Shown here: positions 15,323 to 22,363 of the stretch, piece after piece | How positions within the stretch are numbered: the first letter of the stretch is position 1 | Layout: the number at the start of each line of letters is the position of its first letter | NCBI GenBank assembly: GCA_002366835.1 | Contig: DFBZ01000107.1 | Location: forward strand, 1-22,363 | DNA length: 22,363 nt | DNA from: Gammaproteobacteria bacterium UBA3067 | Lineage (GTDB): Bacteria; Pseudomonadota; Gammaproteobacteria; Pseudomonadales; UBA3067 | Direction of reading: 5' to 3' | Program-made: the position numbers and the translations under genes | Notes under the pieces: generated by a model | Told to the model about the DNA's origin: nothing | Databases searched by the model: none | What the model saw: the letters and a program-made list of their open reading frames with translations, nothing else

Positions 15323-17463
15323 GGCATCGCGTTTGGCATCTCAGGGGTGGTATTCACCCACCTGAAAAGAAATCACTGTCCTTAAGCCTTCCACTACGGA
15401 CGGCCTCCCTGCCCGAACAATTGATCGTTCCTTTGCAACAGCATATCGGCGCCCCAGTGTCACCCTGCGTAGCGGTGGGTGAGCGTGTTCTTAAAGGCCA
15501 GCTAATTGCCAGCAGCGACAAAGCCACCAGCGCGCTCGTTCACGCACCAAGCTCTGGCACCATCAACGAAATCGGCATGCACCCCGTTATTCACCCATCC
15601 CTCATTGAACAACCGTGTATTCACATTGATTGTGATGGCAAAGACGAATGGATAGATCATAGTGGCGTCGATAACTACGCCGCTCTCGATACGCAAACCC
15701 TGCTCTCACGTATTCGCGAAGCCGGAATTATCGGCATGGGGGGAGCGGGCTTTCCTTCCTCGATCAAGCTCAACGCCAGACATAATCAGATCGAAACCCT
15801 CATCATTAATGGTGCTGAGTGCGAACCCTATATCACCGCAGACGACATCCTTATGCAGGAGCGTGCCGTAGAGATTATCGAGGGCATCAAGGTTATTGGG
15901 CACATCCTCCAACCGAAAGAAATTCTCATCGGTATAGAAGACAACAAACTTCTTGCTGTAGCCGCCCTTGAAAGAGCCAGCGCCGAAACCACTATTGATA
16001 TCGTCAAGATTCCCACCAAATACCCCTCTGGTGGGGAAAAACAGCTGATTAAAATACTCACTGGTAAAGAAGTCCCTACGGGTGGTCTACCCTTACAAGT
16101 AGGCGTGATCGTTCATAACATCGGCACGGTTTACAGTATTTACAAGGCCATCATTCAAGGTAAACCCTGCATTAGTCGTATCACTACCTTAACCGGCGAG
16201 GCAATGAATAATCGCGGCAATGTAAAGGCGCTGATTGGAACCCCCGTTCGCCATTTACTAAAAGAAGGCGGTGTTCAAGAAAGTCAATTATTCCGGATTG
16301 TGGCTGGCGGTCCAATGATGGGCTTCACCCTACCCTCTGCAGATTTACCCATCAGCAAAACCACCAATTGTCTTATCGCGGCGACACGCTCCGAAATGCC
16401 ACCTCCACCACCGGAGCAAACCTGCATACGCTGTGGCCAATGTGCGGATATTTGCCCGGTCACATTATTGCCCCAACAGCTGTACTTCTTTTCAAAAGCC
16501 CAGGAGTTCGACAAGGCCGAACAGCACAATATATTTGACTGCATCGAGTGCGGCGCTTGTTCTTATGTTTGCCCCAGCCACATTCCCCTTGTTCAGTACT
16601 ACCGTTACGCCAAGGGGACCATAAAACAGCTACGCGTAAAGGAAGAAAAAGCAGAGGCTTCTCGCCAACGCTTTGAAAACCGGCAAGCGCGCTTAGAGCA
16701 AGAAGCAGTTGAAAAAGAAGCCAAACGTAAAGCGCGGGCCAAGGCTGCTGCTGAAAAAGCAGCCCAGAAAACAAGCGCAGAGCCCAGCCCACAGAGTGCG
16801 CAGCAATCAGAAGATGAGCTTGCTCGTTTAAAAACTGCCGCAGCAAGCACAGCGAAGCTCTCGATTGAGGCAAAAAAAGCCCTCAGCCAAGCAGAGAAAA
16901 AAGAAGAAAATAGCGACAAACTCGAACAGCTGCGCCAAAAGGTTGCGCTCTTTCAGGCTAATTCTGACAAAGCAAAAGAGGCCCTCAAGGCAGCTCGACA
17001 GAAGCCTCCAGCCAACACACCCCCCAGTAGCAAAGTAGGCGAACCGAAAGAAGATAAAGCCATCCTTGAACTACGAGAAAAGGCTGCATCGACACAAGAC
17101 GCCTTAAAGCAGGCTAAAAAAGCACTGCTTGCGGCAAAAACCAGTCATACTAACGACCTTGAAGCCATAGAAATACAGGTAAACCAAGCAAAAAAAGAAG
17201 CGGGTGCTATCAAGGCTCAATTACGCGAAGCACTGATCGCTCAAAAAGAAATTCCACTTCAACAAGATACGCCAGCTCAGCCAACATCAGACACAGTACC
17301 ATCAAGCACCGAGGCATCCGATAAGGTCACTGCCGCATTGGCACGCAACGAGCGCCGCAAAGCGCAAAAAGCCTTAGACTTGGCACTCGCAGAAAATAAA
17401 TCCGAACATAAAATCGCAACATTAAGAAAAGCAATCGACGACGCCGGTAGTGAGAGCCAATGA
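15319..17463 (+). CDS. rnfC: Rnf complex NADH-binding subunit RnfC, with long helical tail
   Basis: RnfC is the peripheral subunit that binds NADH and FMN, like NuoF of complex I. In this 714-residue protein the core shows GGIHPPEKK near the N-terminus, the glycine-rich nucleotide site GMGGAGFP (139-146), INGAECEPYITADD, KYPSGGEKQL, and NIGTVYSIYKAI. Two [4Fe-4S] clusters follow at Cys369-372-375-379 and Cys408-411-414-418. From about residue 430 to the end (roughly 285 residues) it is an Ala/Lys/Glu/Gln-rich, probably coiled-coil tail, with imperfect repeats of the K-A-x-x-A-L-K type. E. coli RsxC has a similar but differently repeated tail, so this is a family trait whose length and content vary. 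The start overlaps rnfB by four bases. A gap of 57 bp precedes rnfD. Confidence 0.95.
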   Translation: MRHRVWHLRGGIHPPEKKSLSLSLPLRTASLPEQLIVPLQQHIGAPVSPCVAVGERVLKGQLIASSDKATSALVHAPSSGTINEIGMHPVIHPSLIEQPCIHIDCDGKDEWIDHSGVDNYAALDTQTLLSRIREAGIIGMGGAGFPSSIKLNARHNQIETLIINGAECEPYITADDILMQERAVEIIEGIKVIGHILQPKEILIGIEDNKLLAVAALERASAETTIDIVKIPTKYPSGGEKQLIKILTGKEVPTGGLPLQVGVIVHNIGTVYSIYKAIIQGKPCISRITTLTGEAMNNRGNVKALIGTPVRHLLKEGGVQESQLFRIVAGGPMMGFTLPSADLPISKTTNCLIAATRSEMPPPPPEQTCIRCGQCADICPVTLLPQQLYFFSKAQEFDKAEQHNIFDCIECGACSYVCPSHIPLVQYYRYAKGTIKQLRVKEEKAEASRQRFENRQARLEQEAVEKEAKRKARAKAAAEKAAQKTSAEPSPQSAQQSEDELARLKTAAASTAKLSIEAKKALSQAEKKEENSDKLEQLRQKVALFQANSDKAKEALKAARQKPPANTPPSSKVGEPKEDKAILELREKAASTQDALKQAKKALLAAKTSHTNDLEAIEIQVNQAKKEAGAIKAQLREALIAQKEIPLQQDTPAQPTSDTVPSSTEASDKVTAALARNERRKAQKALDLALAENKSEHKIATLRKAIDDAGSESQ

Positions 17464-17534
17464 CTTTCCGAGTTATCCTAAACCGCACCCAGTGGCAAAC
17501 CAAGCTGAACAGGTTCCTATATGGCATTGATTAA
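17460..17534 (+). CDS. Possible 24-codon bridging frame between rnfC and rnfD
   Basis: An ATG at 17460-17462 overlaps the rnfC stop as ATGA. It opens MTFRVILNRTQWQTKLNRFL then YGID, ending at TAA 17532-17534, 14 bases inside rnfD. If translated, terminating ribosomes would be delivered onto the rnfD start. It has no recognisable product and may be chance. Confidence 0.25.
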   Translation: MTFRVILNRTQWQTKLNRFLYGID

Positions 17535-18585
17535 CGCCTCATCTCCACACATCGCCGGCAAGAATGACACCGGCCAAATGATGCTTCAGGTGTTGCTCGC
17601 CACCTTGCCTGGGCTTTTGGCGCTAACACTCTACTTCGGCTGGGGAAGCCTTATTAACTGCCTTATTGCTGCCATTGTTGCCATAGGCTGTGAAAGCCTT
17701 GCGCTAAGGTTGCGTAAGCGCCCAGTTATATTCTTCATCAACGACAACAGCGCCATAGTAACCGCCGTGCTGCTAGGCCTGGCTCTCCCCCCCCTTAGCC
17801 CCTGGTGGCTACCTGTAATAGGCACTGCATTTGCCATACTAGTAGGAAAACATTTATACGGCGGCCTCGGGAATAACATTTTCAACCCCGCCATGCTGGG
17901 ATACGCGTTCTTGCTCATTTCATTCCCCGTACAAATGACAGCCTGGCTACCTGCCGATGGCATCATGCAGATGAGCTTTATCGAAACTCTGACCTTGATC
18001 TTCAACAACCACCTTGACCCCGCATCGGTAGCCATTGTTGATGGACTAAGCGGTGCAACACCCTTAGACACACTGAAAACAGATCTAGGACTGTCAAAAA
18101 CGGTTCCGATGATATACGAGCTACCCGTCTTTCAAGGCTTCCTTGCAGGCAAAGGCTGGGAATGGGTGAACATCGGCTTTTTAATTGGCGGGCTTTACCT
18201 TGTTTACCAGGGCATTATCCATTGGCAAATACCTCTCGCCCTGTTACTGACTTTAGCCACATGGGCTTTCCTTTTTATGGGTTACGACAGTGACCGTTAT
18301 GGCTCCCCCATATTTCATCTACTCAGTGGAGGCACGATGCTGGGCGCGTTCTTTATCGCTACCGACCCCGTAACCGCCGCCACCAGTGCCATTGGAAGAT
18401 GGATATATGGTGCCTTCATTGGACTAACAATCTGGATCATCCGTTCGTTTGGCGGCTACCCCGATGCGGTCGCCTTTGCTATTTTACTTATGAACCTCGC
18501 TGTTCCAACCATTGATTATTACACCCAGCCTCGCAGCTATGGCCACAAAGAAGCCAAGTTTGGGCGCGGTAAACGGGAGCGCTAG
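17521..18585 (+). CDS. rnfD: Rnf complex FMN-bearing membrane subunit RnfD
   Basis: RnfD is an integral membrane subunit that carries a covalently bound FMN and forms part of the ion path with RnfG. The 354-residue protein has about nine membrane helices. Family marks are SSPHIAGKNDT at the start, FFINDNSAIVTAVLLGLALP, GGLGNNIFNPAMLGYAFLLI, the flavin site DGLSGATPLDTLK with Thr180 as the likely FMN attachment residue, and HLLSGGTMLGAFFIATDPVT near the end. The C-terminal tail is short and basic. It starts 57 bp after rnfC with only a weak CAGG before the ATG. rnfG starts one base after its stop, so the two are tightly coupled. Confidence 0.95.
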   Translation: MALINASSPHIAGKNDTGQMMLQVLLATLPGLLALTLYFGWGSLINCLIAAIVAIGCESLALRLRKRPVIFFINDNSAIVTAVLLGLALPPLSPWWLPVIGTAFAILVGKHLYGGLGNNIFNPAMLGYAFLLISFPVQMTAWLPADGIMQMSFIETLTLIFNNHLDPASVAIVDGLSGATPLDTLKTDLGLSKTVPMIYELPVFQGFLAGKGWEWVNIGFLIGGLYLVYQGIIHWQIPLALLLTLATWAFLFMGYDSDRYGSPIFHLLSGGTMLGAFFIATDPVTAATSAIGRWIYGAFIGLTIWIIRSFGGYPDAVAFAILLMNLAVPTIDYYTQPRSYGHKEAKFGRGKRER

Positions 18586-18586
18586 A

Positions 18587-19237
18587 GTGTTAAAATCAAT
18601 CAGTAAAAATGCGGCCCTGCTTGGCCTCTTTGCGATCGTCACCACCGGCTTGGTGGCATTCACTAGCACCGCCACTAAAGAAAAAATCGTTGAAGCACAA
18701 CACCAGGCCCTGGAGAAAGCACTTCTTGAAATACTTCCCGATGGTCAACATAACAATGATTTACTGAATGACTATATGGAAGTTCATCACCCACTTTTGG
18801 CCCATAAAAACCCACAAGAAGCTTTTTTTGCTCGCAAAGATGGTCAACCCTACGCTGCCATCCTTCCATCCAATGCACCAGAAGGATATGGAGGGGACAT
18901 ATCCCTTATCGTAGGCCTTCGATATGATGGCACCATCACCGGGGTGCGCGTCATCCCGCCACACAGTGAAACGCCCGGCCTCGGTGATAAAATAGAAATT
19001 GCCAAGTCAAACTGGATTCTAGGTTTTAATGGAAAATCCCTGGAAAACACATCCGACAAGAGCTGGAAGGTGAAAAAAGATGGTGGTGAATTTGATCAAC
19101 TTACTGGCGCAACCATTACTCCCCGAGCGGTGGTAAAAGCCATACATAACACCCTCAAATACTTTGATCATAATAAAGAACAGCTCTTCAGGGATTCATA
19201 TGCTCTGCAACACCCCAAAAAACAAAAGCAGCCATGA
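18587..19237 (+). CDS. rnfG: Rnf complex FMN-bearing periplasmic subunit RnfG
   Basis: RnfG is anchored by one N-terminal helix (about 9-27), with its FMN domain on the periplasmic side. It passes electrons across the membrane with RnfD. In the 216-residue product the key site is DQLTGATITPRAVVKA, where Thr176 is the expected FMN attachment residue, preceded by HSETPGLGDKI, another family signature. I chose the GTG at 18587 because it gives the short N-terminus (LKSISKNAALLGLF) that matches E. coli RsxG, and GGGAG lies seven bases upstream. An earlier in-frame start at 18512 would overlap rnfD by 74 bases and add residues absent from the family. The gap to rnfE is 44 bp. Confidence 0.93.
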   Translation: MLKSISKNAALLGLFAIVTTGLVAFTSTATKEKIVEAQHQALEKALLEILPDGQHNNDLLNDYMEVHHPLLAHKNPQEAFFARKDGQPYAAILPSNAPEGYGGDISLIVGLRYDGTITGVRVIPPHSETPGLGDKIEIAKSNWILGFNGKSLENTSDKSWKVKKDGGEFDQLTGATITPRAVVKAIHNTLKYFDHNKEQLFRDSYALQHPKKQKQP

Positions 19238-19281
19238 AGACAATAATTAGCAGAGACCCTGCCCTAATGGAGTGCATATAA
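19234..19281 (+). CDS. Possible 15-codon bridging frame between rnfG and rnfE
   Basis: An ATG at 19234-19236 overlaps the rnfG stop as ATGA. It reads MKTIISRDPALMECI and ends in TAA at 19279-19281, so the next base is the GTG start of rnfE. It fills the gap between the two genes exactly. It has no recognisable function; a role in carrying ribosomes to rnfE is inference, and chance is possible. Confidence 0.25.
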   Translation: MKTIISRDPALMECI

Positions 19282-19989
19282 GTGTCGGATTATTCGAACA
19301 TCATAAAAGATGGCTTGTGGAACAAAAACGTTGCGACGGTACAAGTATTAGGCCTGTGCCCACTACTTGCTGTAACAGGCTCTGTCGTCAATGCCATAGG
19401 TTTAGGCCTTGCAACCACCGCTGTATTACTTGGTTCAAACACCGTGGTATCCCTGATACGCGGTGGCGTTAACGATGCCATTCGCCTCCCCGTATTTGTG
19501 ATGGTTATCGCCGCCCTTACCACTTGCACTGAATTTATCATGCAAGCCTACACCTTTGAGCTTTATCAAATACTCGGTATTTTCATCCCCCTGATTGTCA
19601 CCAACTGCTGCATCCTGGGCAGGGCGGATGGCTTTGCACGCAAGAACCCAGTACTACCCTCCATCCTCGATGGTTTAGTGATGGGCCTGGGTTTTATGAT
19701 CGTACTTATACTGCTCGGCGCATTTCGCGAAATGCTCGGCCAGGGAACACTTTTCTCCAACATGGACTTGATATTTGGCAGTGCAGCTGAGAACTGGTCC
19801 ATCAAAATCTTTGACAATTTTCCCGGAATATTATTTCTCGCCTTACCGCCCGGTGCATTTTTTGGCCTAGGGCTGATTATTGCCATTAAAAATATTATTG
19901 ATGACAAAATGGATGAAATTAAAGAACAGAAGGCAAGCCCCGTAGGCATCAGAAGCAAACGCGTCCGTGTAACGGGTCACATCACATAA
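19282..19989 (+). CDS. rnfE: Rnf complex subunit RnfE
   Basis: RnfE is the membrane partner of RnfA, with which it shares the fold and the central iron-sulphur site. The 235-residue protein has six membrane helices and family marks YSNIIKDGLWNKN, QVLGLCPLLAVT, LTTCTEFIMQAYTFELYQIL, IPLIVTNCCILGRADGFARK, GAFREMLGQGTLF and LPPGAFFGLGLIIA. The cysteines in LGLCPL and TNCCILG match those of RnfA. It begins at a GTG with GGAG eight bases upstream. The C-terminus is basic. It is the last rnf gene and is followed 27 bp later by nth, the common order in gammaproteobacteria. Confidence 0.95.
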   Translation: MSDYSNIIKDGLWNKNVATVQVLGLCPLLAVTGSVVNAIGLGLATTAVLLGSNTVVSLIRGGVNDAIRLPVFVMVIAALTTCTEFIMQAYTFELYQILGIFIPLIVTNCCILGRADGFARKNPVLPSILDGLVMGLGFMIVLILLGAFREMLGQGTLFSNMDLIFGSAAENWSIKIFDNFPGILFLALPPGAFFGLGLIIAIKNIIDDKMDEIKEQKASPVGIRSKRVRVTGHIT

Positions 19990-20016
19990 ACTCATAATTT
20001 CGAGAAAACCAAGCCG

Positions 20017-20649
20017 ATGAACACAGTAAAGCGCGCTGAAATTTTCCGACGCCTGAAAGAAAACAACCCCCATCCCACCACTGAGCTACACTACAAATCA
20101 TCGTTTGAACTACTCATCGCCGTTATCTTATCAGCCCAAGCAACGGACGTTGGGGTAAACAAAGCCACCGCAAAGCTTTTCCCTGTTGCCAACAGCCCTG
20201 AAAAAATTTATGCCTTAGGCTTAGAGGGTTTAAAAACGTATATCAAAACCATCGGTTTATATAACGGCAAAGCCGCCAACATTATTAAAACCTGCGACAT
20301 CCTTATCAAACAGCACAACTCACAAGTACCAGAACAACGTGAAGCACTAGAGGCTCTTCCAGGCGTTGGCAGAAAAACTGCCAACGTCGTTCTGAATACG
20401 GCCTTTGGCCACCCCACCATCGCCGTTGACACCCATATCTTTCGTGTTTCTAACCGCACCAAACTGGCAGTGGGTAAAAATGTGGATGAGGTTGAAAAAA
20501 AACTCCTTAAAGTCACACCTAAGGAATACAAAATCGATGCCCATCACTGGTTGATCCTACACGGCCGCTACACCTGCATTGCACGCAAACCGCGCTGCAC
20601 GTCGTGTATTATTGAAGACCTTTGTGAATTCAAAGACAAAACCGAATAA
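20017..20649 (+). CDS. nth: Endonuclease III (DNA glycosylase/AP lyase)
   Basis: Nth removes oxidised pyrimidines from DNA and nicks the resulting site in base excision repair. The 210-residue protein (E. coli has 211) carries the helix-hairpin-helix LPGVGRKTAN (114-123) with the catalytic lysine Lys120. The catalytic aspartate Asp138 is in VDTHIFRVSNR. The C-terminal [4Fe-4S] motif Cys187-x6-Cys194-x2-Cys197-x5-Cys203 is complete. It sits directly after rnfE, as in E. coli and relatives, and may be transcribed from the rnf promoter. No strong Shine-Dalgarno sequence precedes the ATG. Confidence 0.96.
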   Translation: MNTVKRAEIFRRLKENNPHPTTELHYKSSFELLIAVILSAQATDVGVNKATAKLFPVANSPEKIYALGLEGLKTYIKTIGLYNGKAANIIKTCDILIKQHNSQVPEQREALEALPGVGRKTANVVLNTAFGHPTIAVDTHIFRVSNRTKLAVGKNVDEVEKKLLKVTPKEYKIDAHHWLILHGRYTCIARKPRCTSCIIEDLCEFKDKTE

Positions 20650-20807
20650 GCTTGATTGTAGGCTTTTCGCACAGAACAACTTCCGTACAAGTAGGCCTTA
20701 TACAATCATGACAACTATAGATATATTGACTATGATTGAAGTGCTTCCAGTGACGGAGGCCCGATGATACGGAACATCCATTTAACAATAGAAAAGGTAC
20801 TTCTACG

Positions 20808-21296
20808 ATGAAAAAGACCATTCTTGCTGCAACTCTATCCTTGTCTCTAACCCCTTTCTCTGCTTTTGCTGCCGCTCCTGGTGGCCCAAGTTGTGGCTGG
20901 GGAAACATGTTATTCGAAGGCCAAAAGGGCCTTGCTATTCACCTGATCGCCAGCATCATTAACGGCACATCTGGTAACGCTTCCTTCGGCATGACACTTG
21001 GTACCAATGGCTGCTCCACCGATGGCGCACTCAGCTACGGCGGACAAAACTTATTGCAAACAAGTGAATTCATGGAAGACATCGCTCACGATATCGCCTT
21101 AGGCGAGGGGGAAGCTCTGGATGCACTGGCTTTGCTGGTTGGTATCGCTCCAGAAGACCGCACAACTTTCGCTCAAGTCACTCACGATAACTTCCAAACT
21201 ATTTTTCCATCCGCTGATGCAACTACCGAAGAAATCTTAAAGGCTATTGGCGAAGTGATGAAAACCAATGAACAGCTTGCAAAATATGTAAGCTAA
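20808..21296 (+). CDS. Secreted DUF3015 protein
   Basis: The 162-residue protein starts with a clear signal peptide (MKKTILAATLSLSLTPFSAF, cleavage after AFA near residue 22). The mature part fits the DUF3015 family: GPSCGWGNMLFEGQKGL, TSGNASFGMTLGTNGC, and an acidic helical second half (MEDIAHDIALGEGEALDALA and LLVGI). Two conserved cysteines, in SCGWG and TNGC, could form a disulfide in the periplasm. The function of the family is not known. It has its own terminator and is followed by a DUF4105 gene on the same strand, a pairing I recall from other gammaproteobacteria. AAGG stands about ten bases before the ATG. Confidence 0.85.
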   Translation: MKKTILAATLSLSLTPFSAFAAAPGGPSCGWGNMLFEGQKGLAIHLIASIINGTSGNASFGMTLGTNGCSTDGALSYGGQNLLQTSEFMEDIAHDIALGEGEALDALALLVGIAPEDRTTFAQVTHDNFQTIFPSADATTEEILKAIGEVMKTNEQLAKYVS

Positions 21297-21303
21297 TAAT
21301 CAA

Positions 21304-21342
21304 AACAGGGGGAGGCCCAGCCACCCCCTGTTAACAATTTTT
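21304..21342 (+). terminator. Rho-independent terminator after the DUF3015 gene
   Basis: AACAGGGGG (21304-21312) pairs with CCCCCTGTT (21324-21332), with two more pairs inside after one mismatch. A run of five Ts (21338-21342) follows after a short spacer. It lies seven bases past the stop codon. Confidence 0.8.
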
Positions 21343-21401
21343 AAGTTAAACCTTCTCGTACTTGCCTATATCTCCGGCCACCCTTCACCTTGGTCAAACT
21401 A

Positions 21402-22363
21402 ATGCCCTGCTTCAAAACACCCCCTTTTATTTTTCTCGCCTTATTTTTAATGCATATTGTATTTCCTGCTGCAGCAAATTCATCTGCCGAAATACAGCAA
21501 GAATCCCTTATTAATACTGCCAAAAAACTTGGTCTGGAAAACAAAGACCAGTGGCTTTATCTCAATCATTACAGAAACAAACCCGTCACGGGTAATCAAG
21601 AAAGTTACATCGATGACCCTGATTTTTTTATATCAGCGAGAGGGAAATACTCTTCAGAAAAGGAGCTTACAGCCACGATTCAAGCCTTCCTGAAGCCTGA
21701 GTCGAAAACCCCCAAGGGCGAATACTATCGCTGCCGTTATCCAGCCCGCTACCAATGGTTAAATCAACAGCTCAGCTTAAATATTCCCTTTGACAGCGAA
21801 AACCTCTGCATAAAATTCAATCAGTGGTATAGCGCGATTAACCCTGGCAGCGTTACCCTTATTTACCCCACCAGCTATATCAATAGCCCCTCCTCCATGT
21901 TCGGCCATACCCTATTACGAATTGACCCGCCCGCTGATCAGCAACAAGCGGATCTGGTTTCCTGGGCCATTAATTTTGGTGCAGATGTCGGCCCTAACAG
22001 CGAGCAGGACTTTTTTTACGCCTACAGAGGCTTGGCAGGAGGCTACCCAGGACAGTTTGTAGTCATGCCCTACCATAAGAAAGTAAAGGAATACAGCAAG
22101 ATAGAAAACCGGGATATCTGGGAATATAAATTAAATCTCAGCCCCGAAGAAACCCAATTTATGATGCTGCATCTATGGGAAGTCAATAGCAGTAACTTCG
22201 ATTATTACTACCTGGACGAAAACTGCTCTTTCCGACTCATGGAGCTACTGGACGTCGCCCGCCCTGGCTTGCACCTTTCTCGCGCATTTCCAGTTTTTGC
22301 CATTCCTAACGACACCGTTCGCATTGTGGTGGAAAACAACCTTGTGGAATCAAAAAAATACCG
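21402..22363 (+). CDS. DUF4105 envelope protein, 5' part (runs off the window)
   Basis: An ATG at 21402 opens a frame that stays open to the window end (320 codons visible). It begins with a signal peptide (MPCFKTPPFIFLALFLMHIV, cleavage near PAAA). The next part is about 130 residues with YYRCRYPARYQWL, followed by the DUF4105 core: VTLIYPTSYINSPSSMFGHT, LLRID, SWAINFGADV, AYRGLAGGYPGQF, and DYYYLDENCSFRLMELLDVA. The histidine in MFGHT and the cysteine in DENCS are the conserved residues likely to form an active site. Some DUF4105 members have, to my recollection, been linked to lipoprotein N-acylation; I would not extend that here without a search. No good Shine-Dalgarno sequence is visible. 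The C-terminal part is not in the window. Confidence 0.85.
   Translation, partial: MPCFKTPPFIFLALFLMHIVFPAAANSSAEIQQESLINTAKKLGLENKDQWLYLNHYRNKPVTGNQESYIDDPDFFISARGKYSSEKELTATIQAFLKPESKTPKGEYYRCRYPARYQWLNQQLSLNIPFDSENLCIKFNQWYSAINPGSVTLIYPTSYINSPSSMFGHTLLRIDPPADQQQADLVSWAINFGADVGPNSEQDFFYAYRGLAGGYPGQFVVMPYHKKVKEYSKIENRDIWEYKLNLSPEETQFMMLHLWEVNSSNFDYYYLDENCSFRLMELLDVARPGLHLSRAFPVFAIPNDTVRIVVENNLVESKKY

Noticed and set aside
18512..18586. Earlier in-frame start for rnfG
   Set aside because: It would overlap rnfD by 74 bases and add residues not seen in the family; the GTG at 18587 has a good ribosome site and the right N-terminus.
20654..20707. Imperfect hairpin (GATTGTA with TACAATC) between nth and the DUF3015 gene
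   Set aside because: The stem has an internal mismatch and a long loop, no U-run follows, and it does not fit a terminator or a known riboswitch.

Overview
The window looks like chromosomal DNA of a free-living or host-associated marine-type gammaproteobacterium. Three things point there: the rnfABCDGE-nth gene order, the E. coli-like RraA and CysE proteins, and the DUF3015-DUF4105 gene pair. The species cannot be named from the sequence alone. Base composition is moderate, and I see no tRNA, rRNA, CRISPR array, transposase or phage gene.

Region 1 (1-3900) is a mixture of intact and decaying genes. A glutaryl-CoA dehydrogenase gene is broken by two nonsense codons. After it come rraA on the minus strand and, on the plus strand, a small NTF2/SnoaL-like protein and a SAM-dependent methyltransferase. 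The following 800 bp hold a run of hairpins, the remains of a small lipoprotein gene, and the terminator of the next gene.

Region 2 (3900-12000) carries a large RND-type exporter on the minus strand. Next come cysE and serA on the plus strand, which form the two ends of the serine-to-cysteine route. They converge on a half-size ABC exporter, and an omptin-like outer-membrane barrel lies beyond it, both on the minus strand.

Region 3 (12000-14100) is accessory in character. A 95-bp palindromic element with 13-bp terminal repeats and a TAAT duplication sits inside a short reading frame. Removing it restores one continuous frame, which is good evidence for a MITE insertion. An AraC-family regulator follows, then a short antisense gene that appears frameshifted at a run of five Gs.

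Region 4 (14105-20649) is a complete rnfABCDGE operon followed by nth. The six Rnf subunits form an inner-membrane redox pump that moves electrons between NAD(H) and ferredoxin in exchange for an ion gradient. nth encodes the Fe-S DNA repair enzyme endonuclease III. Region 5 (20650-end) holds a secreted DUF3015 protein with its terminator and the start of a DUF4105 envelope protein that runs off the window.

The most notable observations are the MITE and the frame it interrupts, and the number of broken genes (four in 22 kb), which suggests ongoing gene loss. Also notable are tiny open frames that bridge the two largest gaps inside the rnf operon, and an ABC-transporter leader that copies the 3' tail of 16S rRNA.
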